NCBI GenBank assembly: GCA_050744165.1
Contig: JBOGGN010000462.1
Location: forward strand, 1 to 10,461
Source of the DNA: JBOGGN01 sp050744165
GTDB taxonomy: Bacteria; Actinomycetota; Acidimicrobiia; Acidimicrobiales; Palsa-688
Reading direction: 5' to 3'
DNA: 10,461 bases
The first letter of the stretch is position 1; the number at the start of each line of letters is the position of its first letter. Below the pieces are notes generated by a model. It searched no databases. It saw only the letters and a program-made list of their open reading frames with translations, and was not told the DNA's origin. Both the position numbers and the translations under genes were made by a program. Positions 1-6,664 of this stretch are shown here, in pieces.

Positions 1-708
1 GTGGGCTGCGCCTACGACTGTGGTTTTTGCGATCTTCCGGGCCTGGCGTACCAGACCCGAGGCGCCGAGCAGGTGCTAGCCGCCCTGCGGGAGGCAGCTC
101 GCGACCAGGCGTTGCCGGCCCGCCACGTGCTTATCAGCGGCGGCTCGCCCCGCCGGGCGCATTACGAGGTATTCCTCGCGACCTGCGCCGAGGTGATCGC
201 CGGTTCGCCCCTGCCGGTCGATGTCATGTTCTCGCCCATGGTCAACGAGATCGCCGCGGTCGATCGTTTCGTAGACGCCGGGGTGGCGGGGTTGGCGATC
301 AACTTGGAGTTGTACTCGCCCCATGCCGCCCAGAAAGTGCTAAAGACCAAATACCTGGTGGCGCGGAATCATTTCGAGGCGACGGTGCTGCGGGCGGTGC
401 AACGGCTTGGCACGAGGGGCCGGGTGCGGTCGCTCATCATCGTCGGCCTGGAGCCGGCCGAAGAGACGCTGGCCGGCGTCGAATACCTCGCCTCGTTGGG
501 ATGCGATCCGGTACTGAGCCCCTTCCGGCCTGCGTCTGGCATCGCCCTGCACGACGTGCCGCCGCCGAAGGCAGACGAACTGGCGGCGATCCTGGACGCC
601 AGCCGGGAAATCGTGGCCCGCTATGGTGTCGCCCTCGGACCCGATTGTGTCCCGTGCCAGCACAACACGCTGACGTTCCCCTGGGATTCCCGCTCCGGGC
701 AAGCGTGA
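1..708 (+). CDS. Radical SAM enzyme, 5' partial
   Basis: This is a radical S-adenosylmethionine enzyme whose N-terminus lies before the window; the GTG at base 1 may just be an internal valine codon. The visible 235 residues open with the CX3CX2C iron-sulfur signature (Cys3, Cys7, Cys10 of the visible part, ending GFC). A GGSP stretch (47-50) sits where these enzymes have their SAM-binding GGE-type motif. Alternating strands and helices (NLE at 101-103, IIVGLEP at 146-152) fit the radical SAM barrel, nearest in feel to biotin-synthase-like members. The C-terminus has a second cysteine pair, CVPCQHNT (216-223), which might bind metal or substrate. The family cleaves SAM to a 5'-deoxyadenosyl radical that abstracts hydrogen from a substrate. 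The substrate here is unknown. The stop overlaps the next start (GTGA), so the two are probably cotranslated. The family call is firm; the reaction is not. Confidence 0.9.
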   Translation: MGCAYDCGFCDLPGLAYQTRGAEQVLAALREAARDQALPARHVLISGGSPRRAHYEVFLATCAEVIAGSPLPVDVMFSPMVNEIAAVDRFVDAGVAGLAINLELYSPHAAQKVLKTKYLVARNHFEATVLRAVQRLGTRGRVRSLIIVGLEPAEETLAGVEYLASLGCDPVLSPFRPASGIALHDVPPPKADELAAILDASREIVARYGVALGPDCVPCQHNTLTFPWDSRSGQA

Positions 709-2063
709 CGACGGTAGGTGCTGCGCCGTCGGCCGAAGACGGGATCGGTGTGAGTGCCGACATCATGGCACGGGAGCCGGGTCTGATTCAGGGACGCCTC
801 GCCCAGATAGCCGCCCTGCTTGGGGACCGGGTCCTGGTGTGGTTCGGCATCCGCGGTGACGACGCCGCCCCCTTTCTGCGTATTCCGCAGTTCCGGGAGA
901 GCTTCGCCATCACCGCCCCGCTGCTTGCCGGAAAGCTCGACACCAGCGTCGCCCTAGAGGACATCACCGGTCGGCGGGTCGACCTCGACGCCTACGACAT
1001 CGACTTCGACGAGCGCCGCGAGGTCCAGCAATTCCGCGCTCGCTTGCTACGGAGTCTGGCTCGTCCCTCGGCGGTCACCACCTACCGGCCTTCCCATTTC
1101 CTCTCGGCGCTCAGCTTCGGAAGCCGTGCCACGTCGGACCACCTCGGCTTGTTCAAGGACCGCCAGGCCGCTTTCGAGCACAAGCCCTGGGTCGAAACTG
1201 AACTGAATGCCCTCGGCATCCAGACCATACCCTGGGAGTACGTGCCCACCGAGCATCGGGGATCCATAAGCCAGCGCCTAGGGAACGGCCCGATCATCCT
1301 GCGCCCCAGTCGGACCTCGGGCGGCGCAGGAATCGAGATGGTCGAAGCGGACGACGAAGTGGAGACATGCTGGCGTGACGATTCGACCCATCTCATGGGT
1401 GTTTCGCCCTACTTCGACGATGCCGTTCCGATCAACGTCGGGGGCTGCGTGTTCGACGGGTTCGAGGTCACGCTGCACCCCTGCTCGATGCAGCTGATCG
1501 GTGTCGCCAGTTTTACTCATCGGCGCTTCGGATACTGCGGCAACGATTTCGTAGCCGTCCATCAGATCGACGAGGCGATGCTGGGCGAGATCGACGCCAC
1601 CAGCCGCGCCGTGGGCCGCTGGCTTGCCACCATGGGCTACCGAGGCGCTTTCGGTGTTGACTACCTGATCGTCGGTGACCGTCTGTACTTCGCCGAGGTC
1701 AACCCGCGGATGCAGGGCTCCACCCGCCTGTCGTGCGCGCTCGCCAGCAAGACCGATCACCTGGACATCTGCCTCGACCACCTTTCGGCGTTCCTCGGCC
1801 TCCCTCCTGTGGAGTCGTTGACCCTGGCCGACTGGCGCGCCGAGGTGCCGGCCGCGGCTCAGTTGATCAAGCACAACGTCCAGCGGCGACCCGTGGAGGC
1901 GGGGGACGCTCGCGCTGAGTTGGGTCTCGGTAGTTCGACAACCGTCACCCTCGAGCCCAGTCCCGGTGTCAAGGTCGAACCGGGCGGCGTGCTCTGGCGT
2001 ATCGAGTTCGATCACCAGATCACGACCACCGGATTCGACGTCATCGGACTAACGCCTTCTTGA
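705..2063 (+). CDS. ATP-grasp domain ligase
   Basis: This 452-residue cytosolic protein has the ATP-grasp fold, whose members form acyl-phosphate intermediates and ligate a carboxylate to an amine, thiol or similar nucleophile. Residues 1-150 would be the N-terminal domain. The ATP-binding lobe includes the glycine-rich loop RPSRTSGGAG (200-209). The catalytic lobe has GYRGAFGVDY (311-320) and FAEVNPRMQGST (329-340), whose Glu331 and Asn333 match the usual magnesium ligands. The GTG at 705 overlaps the TGA of the radical SAM gene and has no good Shine-Dalgarno, so translational coupling is likely. GTG 750 and ATG 765 are alternative in-frame starts. The reading frame stays open to base 27, but that part is antisense-like noise overlapping the radical SAM gene. 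The partner suggests activation or conjugation of the radical SAM substrate or product. I do not recognise the exact ligase. Confidence 0.88.
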   Translation: MTTVGAAPSAEDGIGVSADIMAREPGLIQGRLAQIAALLGDRVLVWFGIRGDDAAPFLRIPQFRESFAITAPLLAGKLDTSVALEDITGRRVDLDAYDIDFDERREVQQFRARLLRSLARPSAVTTYRPSHFLSALSFGSRATSDHLGLFKDRQAAFEHKPWVETELNALGIQTIPWEYVPTEHRGSISQRLGNGPIILRPSRTSGGAGIEMVEADDEVETCWRDDSTHLMGVSPYFDDAVPINVGGCVFDGFEVTLHPCSMQLIGVASFTHRRFGYCGNDFVAVHQIDEAMLGEIDATSRAVGRWLATMGYRGAFGVDYLIVGDRLYFAEVNPRMQGSTRLSCALASKTDHLDICLDHLSAFLGLPPVESLTLADWRAEVPAAAQLIKHNVQRRPVEAGDARAELGLGSSTTVTLEPSPGVKVEPGGVLWRIEFDHQITTTGFDVIGLTPS

Positions 2064-3090
2064 GTAAGCGTATTGCGTCTACGTCCGGCGTTGACGACCG
2101 CCGTCGGGATCAGGCGGGAAGCTTGAGTTCAGGTTCCGGACCCATCGGGCCACGCCGAGAGGGGTCCGTTACCGGCCCATTTGCCAAAAACCCTCCGTGC
2201 CTGCGACGAGCACCTTCCTGTTCGATGACGGGGCCACCCGGCGTGCTGCCGCCATCGCTGTGACATGCCGCACTGGGGGCCCGGGCGCGGGCCAGCCCAT
2301 CCACCTGGTCGCCGCCGTTGCCCATTCTGACAGTCGGCCTCCTGCCCCTGGATGCGATCAATCGCCTCCTTCTGGTGCCATGTCCATGGCCCCCGCGCTC
2401 GGTAGTCGGGGGTGATCAGTTCCCGTTCCACCGGCTCGGGGCCGCGGCGGGAAACGGTTGTTCTCGGCGGCGGCGAGGATCTTGGGTTCGCCGACCAGAT
2501 CGTGGACGCCGCCGGTTTGGCGGTGGCACCGGCCCAGTGCTGGGAACGACCGTCCAGATGAACGCTCAGCCACCGCTCGCCGGATGGCCTGGCCACCCCG
2601 CACGCCGCGATCGACACGTGGACGTCCCGGCCGGCCGTCAGCCTGTAGTACGGCCATGTCGATGGGAGAGCGTCGGTATCGCCGCTTGGGACGTTCCCCG
2701 TCGCTCACCGATGGCGTGAGCCCTGCCCCGCCGGAGGTGACCGCCCTGCTCGGGCGGCAGCTGCCGGGGCGCCACCCAGGTCGCCGTCCTTTGCGGCTGC
2801 TCGTCGCCCGACCCTCCGGTGGTCGGGACGGGCGAGTGGTCGGGCCGGGCCCTGGTGTCGCCCTACTCTGGCAACGGTTCCCGCCAGGTGATCGGCTCGT
2901 TCTGGCCGCTCGTCGACTGCCGCCGACGGCCGCTTCACCGTCGAATTCGGTTGCCGCCTGCGCCCGGCGACGGACCCGGCGTCGGTCCTCCACCCGGCTG
3001 CAGCGGGACTGGCACGCTGCCTGGCAGGGAGGCTAACAAGCGCCCTTGACTGGTGCCGAATTCCTCCGTTTGTGTGGGCCGGCTGGTTCG
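2064..3090. other. About 1.03 kb convergent intergenic stretch, no convincing gene
   Basis: The stretch separates the stop of the ATP-grasp gene from the stop of the CMD-TyrA gene, which converge on it. It is as GC-rich as the genes. Several frames are open for 200-600 bases on both strands, but the translations are dominated by Arg, Pro, Gly and Ala and show no domain motif or ribosome binding site. The most protein-like scraps are out of frame with one another, as a decayed gene or old insertion sequence would leave, but I cannot name a family. One modest inverted repeat (2137-2168) is listed separately. No tRNA, CRISPR repeat or terminal inverted repeats were seen. Confidence 0.5.
2137..2168. 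repeat. Inverted repeat downstream of ATP-grasp gene
   Basis: The arms CGGACCC (2137-2143) and GGGTCCG (2162-2168) are perfect complements around an 18-base loop, 73 bases after the ATP-grasp stop. It could act in transcription termination for the + strand pair. The loop is long and no T-run follows, so it is not a textbook intrinsic terminator. Confidence 0.25.
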
Positions 3091-4575
3091 TCACGGGCGC
3101 CTCCGATCGGCCAGGCTCTGGCAGCAGCAGGTGACCCGACTGCGGTCGGCGGGCGGAGGCCGAGATTCGCCGTTCAAGGTGATGTCGTCCCTCGTGGTGG
3201 CGGCGCATCGCAGTGACTGATCCAGGGCAACCTCGTCCGGAGCGGAAATCACGGAGCGCAGTCTCGTGAGCTCGCTGATGTAGGTGTCCAGGGCGGCGAC
3301 GACAGCGGCGCTATTGCTGCACAGGATGTCGGTCCACAACTCGGGAGCGCCACTAGCGACCCTGGTCGTGTCCCGCCACCCGGTGCTTGCCAGCTCTCGG
3401 AGCCACGCCGCGTCCTCGTGATGAGCGACCACCTCCACCAGGCCGGCCGCGGCCAGGTGAGGCAGATGGGAAATTACTGCGACCAGCCGGTCGTGCCGTT
3501 CTGGGGACACCACGATGGGACGGGCGCCGACCGTGTCGATGGCCGCCCGCACGATCGCCTCGGCCGATGGCTTCGTGGCGGGACCGGGGGACAGAACCCA
3601 TTTCGCCCCGCGGAACATGTCCGCCCGGGCTGCCCCTGGGCCTCGCCGCTCGGTGCCCGCCAGCGGATGGCTGCCCACATACTGCGGGCAGTCGCGCAAC
3701 TCCTCGAAAATCGGGCCCTTGATGCTGGCCACGTCGGTGACGGCCGGGGCGCCCAACCGGATCATCGATCGCACGGTCGACACAGTCGCATGGGGTGGGA
3801 CGGCAACCACTACCAAGTCGAGCGTCGCCGGGCGCAACTCACACACCGACGCCGCCACGACGTCGACGGCACCCACTCGCTGCGCCTCAGCCGCGGCCTC
3901 GGTCGAGATGTCGTAGCCGGAGACTAGCCACCCAGCCTCCCGCAGGGCCCAGGCAATCGAGGTGCCGATGGGTCCGAGGCCCACGATAGCGGCGCGGCGG
4001 AGCGAGCTGCCTTCGGGGTCGCTCGTGCGGGCTTGGTCGTCGGCCACTCCGACCGGCGGCCCGGGCCATATCACAGGGAGTGCCGGGCCGCCGTCCTGGC
4101 GGCCGAAGCCCCGGACCTGCGTGATCATCGAAGCCGAGAGATACTGGCTCACGACCATTGCCAATTCCACGATCTGGTTGACGCTCAGGTACTGCTCCAG
4201 GTCGTGGCGGACCCTGTCGTCTAACTGGCCGCAACCGACCAACTGATCGGTCGCGTCGACAACCGTGGCGTCGCGCACCGACGGGGTCAACGGGAAATCC
4301 AGCCCCTCGTCGTGGGCCATGAGGATATGACCGCCCCAGACGTATTCGCATCGCCGCAGGAAGGCGACCCGCAGGATCACCAGTTCCCGGGTTCGGCCCG
4401 GGAGCGTCGGCGATGTCAGCAGGGTCCGAGCCAGCCGTACCCACGCACGGCCCGCCTCCCCCTGCTCGCTCAAAGCCCGCTGCAACTCGACCGGCGCCAG
4501 TCGCCGCTCAACGAGGCTGGGATAATGGGGAAAGCCGTCGGGGGCGGCGTCGGCTGTTCCGACGATGGAGCTCAT
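3091..4575 (-). CDS. Carboxymuconolactone decarboxylase-like/prephenate dehydrogenase fusion
   Basis: This 494-residue protein joins two enzymes. Residues about 20-160 resemble the carboxymuconolactone decarboxylase/AhpD family: RELVILRV (63-70) is followed by EYVWGGH (77-83), the E-Y-x-W-x-x-H form of the active helix that lacks the AhpD CxxC pair. Residues about 193-465 are a prephenate dehydrogenase (TyrA) domain. It has the dinucleotide loop GLGPIG (199-204), Asp222 ending the second strand (an NAD preference), GSHPLAGTE (301-309) and ISHLPH (368-373), with His303, His370 and His373 matching conserved active-site histidines. TyrA oxidatively decarboxylates prephenate, or arogenate/aminodeoxyprephenate relatives. 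ATG 4575 is chosen because GGAAGG (4581-4586) lies 5 bases upstream and the AhpD-like homology starts soon after; the frame remains open to 4719. A 28-residue tail carries three successive cysteines (483-485). The fusion and the radical SAM/ATP-grasp neighbours suggest a pathway-specific enzyme, not housekeeping tyrosine synthesis. Confidence 0.9.
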   Translation of the reverse strand: MSSIVGTADAAPDGFPHYPSLVERRLAPVELQRALSEQGEAGRAWVRLARTLLTSPTLPGRTRELVILRVAFLRRCEYVWGGHILMAHDEGLDFPLTPSVRDATVVDATDQLVGCGQLDDRVRHDLEQYLSVNQIVELAMVVSQYLSASMITQVRGFGRQDGGPALPVIWPGPPVGVADDQARTSDPEGSSLRRAAIVGLGPIGTSIAWALREAGWLVSGYDISTEAAAEAQRVGAVDVVAASVCELRPATLDLVVVAVPPHATVSTVRSMIRLGAPAVTDVASIKGPIFEELRDCPQYVGSHPLAGTERRGPGAARADMFRGAKWVLSPGPATKPSAEAIVRAAIDTVGARPIVVSPERHDRLVAVISHLPHLAAAGLVEVVAHHEDAAWLRELASTGWRDTTRVASGAPELWTDILCSNSAAVVAALDTYISELTRLRSVISAPDEVALDQSLRCAATTRDDITLNGESRPPPADRSRVTCCCQSLADRRRP

Positions 4576-4963
4576 GGTTACCTTCCGTCCGCCCGGCCCC
4601 GCAGATGCGCCTGAATGGGGACCGGGCCAGATCGACGAACAAGGCGCACACTGAGGTAGTAGGGACGAGCAGCGAAGGGCGAGAATTGGCGAGGTGTTGG
4701 TCCGGTTCACCGAACTCAATGGTGGCGTAAAGGCCGAGCCAGGAGGCCGTCGGCATGGTCAGCCCGCTAGGTGCGGCCCCCAGGGGAACCGGGCAAATCG
4801 ACATGCTGGCGACGCCCACCAGCGCGATGGCGAGCAACTCCTCGCCCAGCTGGTGCAAGTGGCAGCGGCCCGACACCAGCGACCATCGCACCTCGATCAC
4901 GTACGTGACACGGTTACACACCAGAGCGCGCTCCACCACCCCGTCAGCTGGGTGCGGGCACAC
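4508..4963 (-). CDS. Possible hypothetical protein overlapping the tyrA-like start
   Basis: This open - strand frame of 151 codons starts at GTG 4963. I do not recognise the product. Its middle part (about 4800-4920) is very rich in G or C at third codon positions, as in the true genes here, with a protein-like composition: a helix-like stretch HQLGEELLAIALVGVASM and then GLYATIEFGEP. Towards the 3' end the composition becomes Arg-rich, and the frame runs 68 bases into the CMD-TyrA gene, an unusually long overlap. No clear ribosome binding site precedes the GTG. It could be a real small gene just upstream of and coupled to tyrA, the remains of one, or chance. Confidence 0.25.
   Translation of the reverse strand: MCPHPADGVVERALVCNRVTYVIEVRWSLVSGRCHLHQLGEELLAIALVGVASMSICPVPLGAAPSGLTMPTASWLGLYATIEFGEPDQHLANSRPSLLVPTTSVCALFVDLARSPFRRICGAGRTEGNHELHRRNSRRRPRRLSPLSQPR
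4581..4586 (-). promoter_or_regulatory. Ribosome binding site of CMD-TyrA gene
   Basis: Read on the - strand this is GGAAGG, five bases before ATG 4575. It decides the start against the longer open frame reaching 4719, which would add 48 low-complexity residues. Confidence 0.75.
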
Positions 4964-5016
4964 ACGACGATGTCAGGAACACAAAGCGAAAGAACCGCAG
5001 AAAGCTAGACCCTTGG

Positions 5017-5043
5017 ACATTTTTCGATGGACAAAATGTTGTC
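5017..5043. repeat. AT-rich nested inverted repeats, possible operator
   Basis: ACATTTT (5017-5023) and AAAATGT (5033-5039) are perfect inverted arms around nine bases. A second, overlapping inverted pair is GACAA (5030-5034) and TTGTC (5039-5043). The element lies in an AT-rich pocket at the stop codon of the small Cys/Trp-rich ORF. The size suits a repressor site better than a terminator, because the stem is short and has no GC clamp. Confidence 0.3.
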
Positions 5044-5363
5044 TATGCGGCTGTGGTGATGCCGACCTGGCCGAAGAGGGCCTGCATGGCGGCCCAACGA
5101 GAATCATACGCTTCCCAGCTGTCACAATCCGCCGGTATAGCGCAATGGCCGTTGCCCGCGCCCCAAGTCGAGTCGCATGTGACGGCGATCGCTGCAGTCG
5201 AGGAGCAGTGCCAGGGCCGCTCGGCCGGGTGTTCCCAGCAACAGTCGCGGTCACCGTAGCTGCATTCCCAACTGAACCTTCCACATTTCCCCAGCACATG
5301 TGACTTGGCGTGCTTCAAGTATACCCCCACGCACTCAATGGATGCTCGAACAGCGGGCAGCAA
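5043..5363 (-). CDS. Possible small Cys/Trp-rich protein
   Basis: This - strand frame encodes up to 106 residues from TTG 5363, although the true start is unclear; GTG 5336 (in ECVGVY) and GTG 5291 (in SHVLGK) are alternatives. I do not recognise the product. The central part has eight cysteines in about 60 residues (GKCG, WEC, DCC, WHC, VTC, GHC, ADC) and frequent tryptophans (SWEC, CCWEH, PWHC, DSTWG, DSWEAY, SRWAAM), ending in a helix-like segment and GQVGITTAA. Third positions are mostly G or C, more so than in the + strand frames of the same DNA. No signal peptide or good ribosome binding site is visible. It could be a small metal-binding or disulfide-rich protein, a peptide precursor, or a remnant. 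Confidence 0.3.
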   Translation of the reverse strand: MLPAVRASIECVGVYLKHAKSHVLGKCGRFSWECSYGDRDCCWEHPAERPWHCSSTAAIAVTCDSTWGAGNGHCAIPADCDSWEAYDSRWAAMQALFGQVGITTAA

Positions 5364-5513
5364 CGGACCACTTGACGTCCAGCGAGCGGGCCTTGTGCCG
5401 GTGATCGCGGGTGGAAGAATCTAACGGCAGGAGAGTCTCGTTTCGGTCATGTATCCACGCGAGACAATGCGGTCGCCCGGAACATCAAGGCCGATCGAGG
5501 ATAACCGGTCAAT

Positions 5514-5532
5514 CTCAATGGGCACTCAATGG
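5514..5532 (+). repeat. Tandem CTCAATGG direct repeat, candidate operator
   Basis: CTCAATGG occurs at 5514-5521 and again at 5525-5532, an 11-base period close to one helical turn. It lies about 130 bases before the first gene of the membrane/vWA/tubulin operon. The longer form CACTCAATGG (5523-5532) recurs at 5332-5341, and ACTCAATGG is at 4714-4722, all in the same orientation. The spacing suggests side-by-side binding of a regulator, but no regulator gene is in the window. Confidence 0.35.
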
Positions 5533-5648
5533 CATAGGCCCCTCCCTGGGCCGTCGGAAGACTCAACGGATTCTCAGCGCTACCCCCGTACCCGTCGAAC
5601 CCGCGGCAACCTTCCTGGTGAAATGACGGTACACAGCTACGTCCCAGC

Positions 5649-5653
5649 GGGAG
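5649..5653 (+). promoter_or_regulatory. Ribosome binding site supporting TTG start
   Basis: GGGAG ends six bases before TTG 5660 and is the main reason for accepting this rare start for the polytopic membrane protein. The next in-frame ATG (5756) would cut into the first membrane helix. Confidence 0.6.
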
Positions 5654-5659
5654 CATTTC

Positions 5660-6664
5660 TTGGCAAACCTTTCGAAAGAGACAAAGGACGAGCCTCGGCT
5701 CGACGAGGACGCCGCCGCAGTCGGGTCGGCTCGGACAAATCGGACGCGGGTCCTCATGGTGCTCGCCGCCAGCGTAGGGCTCTGGGGGTCGCTGCATACC
5801 GCCTGGTTCGTGACCCGAGTTGCCTCCCATGCCGAAGCGATGAGCGCCATGCAACTCAGCGCCGTCACGGCTCCGCTCACGTTTCTGATGATCGCGATCG
5901 TTGCCGGGGTTCTCATTGAGGGACTCCTGATGGGACGATGGCCGTTGATCGTGGCAACGGTTGGCGGCGCCATCATGGCGCTTGCCATCGCGCTGTCAAT
6001 TCTGTTGTCCGGCTTTTTGTCGCAGCTCGTCTCGCCCAGTTTCGTGCCCCCAACGATCCGGCGTTACGCGTTCAACGTGCACACCCGGCCTGGTGCCTGG
6101 CTGGCGCTCGTCCTGTCGCTGTTCATCACCTTAGCCAGCCATGTCACCGACCAGGCGAGCCGACTTCTGCATCGCCCGATGTATCTCACGTACCCAAGCC
6201 GCCCGTTTTCCTTCGCCGCCGCCGTCGCTTCGGCCGGGATTGCCGCGGCGCTGGTGTGGGATCGAAACCAACCCTGGTTGGAAGGCTCGGTTTTCGGTCA
6301 CCATGGGTGGCTTCCGGCTTCGGTGCTGCCCGTCATTGGGATCGTGACCCTTCTCGCCGTTGGCAGTATCGCCGTGACGACCATGCTGTTTGTGATGGGC
6401 CGCGACCTCGCCGGCGGCCTGACGGCGGCGCTGTCCGGATGGGTAGTGTCCCTCGCCGCGGGCGTAGACATTCTTGGCGGCTCCAGCTTGGCATTGTTCG
6501 ACGTGCGTCGGGTTCTCGGAAGCCGAGGTCACCAATTCGACGTTGGTCTGCGGCCGGGGTGGGGTTCGTGGATCGGATTCGCCGCTGGCTGCGCGCTGGC
6601 TACCACCGGGGTCGTCTTAGTCGCCGAACACGAACAAGGACACGGACCCGGAGCCAGGCCATGA
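5660..6664 (+). CDS. Polytopic membrane protein, first gene of the vWA/tubulin-like operon
   Basis: This 334-residue integral membrane protein has a polar, acidic cytoplasmic-looking N-terminus (1-28) and about eight hydrophobic segments: roughly 31-51, 67-90, 94-120, 146-162, 183-200, 219-247, 250-278 and 301-322. Between helices 3 and 4 is a 25-residue loop, and between helices 5 and 6 a polar loop holding WLEGSVFGHHGW (206-217). I recognise no transporter or enzyme motif and assign no family. The TTG start is supported by GGGAG six bases upstream. The stop overlaps the next ATG (ATGA), so the gene leads a coupled operon with two small membrane proteins, a vWA protein and a tubulin-like GTPase. 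A scaffold or channel role in the same membrane assembly is an inference from position alone. Confidence 0.8.
   Translation: MANLSKETKDEPRLDEDAAAVGSARTNRTRVLMVLAASVGLWGSLHTAWFVTRVASHAEAMSAMQLSAVTAPLTFLMIAIVAGVLIEGLLMGRWPLIVATVGGAIMALAIALSILLSGFLSQLVSPSFVPPTIRRYAFNVHTRPGAWLALVLSLFITLASHVTDQASRLLHRPMYLTYPSRPFSFAAAVASAGIAAALVWDRNQPWLEGSVFGHHGWLPASVLPVIGIVTLLAVGSIAVTTMLFVMGRDLAGGLTAALSGWVVSLAAGVDILGGSSLALFDVRRVLGSRGHQFDVGLRPGWGSWIGFAAGCALATTGVVLVAEHEQGHGPGARP

Larger units (their letters stand above)
4576..5659. other. Divergent inter-module region
   Basis: This 1.08 kb separates the - strand CMD-TyrA gene from the + strand tubulin/vWA operon, so it must hold promoters firing in both directions. 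It is more AT-rich than the genes, notably around 4970-5050 and 5270-5540. I see two weak - strand candidate genes, an AT-rich inverted repeat at 5017-5043 and four CTCAATGG octamers (each listed or discussed separately). No confident -35/-10 pair can be assigned: a TTGACG at 5372-5377 has no matching -10 at normal spacing. No tRNA or riboswitch was recognised. Confidence 0.5.

Noticed and set aside
27..704. Open + frame upstream of the ATP-grasp start
   Set aside because: It is a second frame over the radical SAM gene. The translation is Arg/Gly/Pro-rich and has no motif, and the recognisable ATP-grasp protein begins only after 705.
1278..2015. Long - strand open frame (245 codons) antisense to the ATP-grasp gene
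   Set aside because: It lies wholly opposite a gene with clear ATP-grasp motifs, and its translation has no recognisable domain.
2358..2993. - strand open frame of 211 codons in the intergenic gap
   Set aside because: Arg/Pro/Gly-rich translation, no ribosome binding site and no motif. Several other frames here are equally open, as expected of GC-rich noncoding DNA.
4576..4719. 48-residue N-terminal extension of the CMD-TyrA protein
   Set aside because: Low-complexity Ser/Pro/Cys-rich sequence. The strong GGAAGG site sits before the internal ATG 4575 and the AhpD-like domain starts just after it.
5372..5377. TTGACG as a -35 promoter element for the operon
   Set aside because: No -10-like hexamer lies 16-19 bases downstream, and the distance to the first gene is large.
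5537..5552. Small GC hairpin GGCCC-N6-GGGCC upstream of the operon
   Set aside because: The stem is only five pairs, there is no T-run, and such pairs are common by chance at this GC content.
5938..6660. Upstream extension of the 92-aa protein frame
   Set aside because: It overlaps the polytopic membrane protein in another frame with an Arg-rich translation. The ATGA overlap at 6661 marks the true start.
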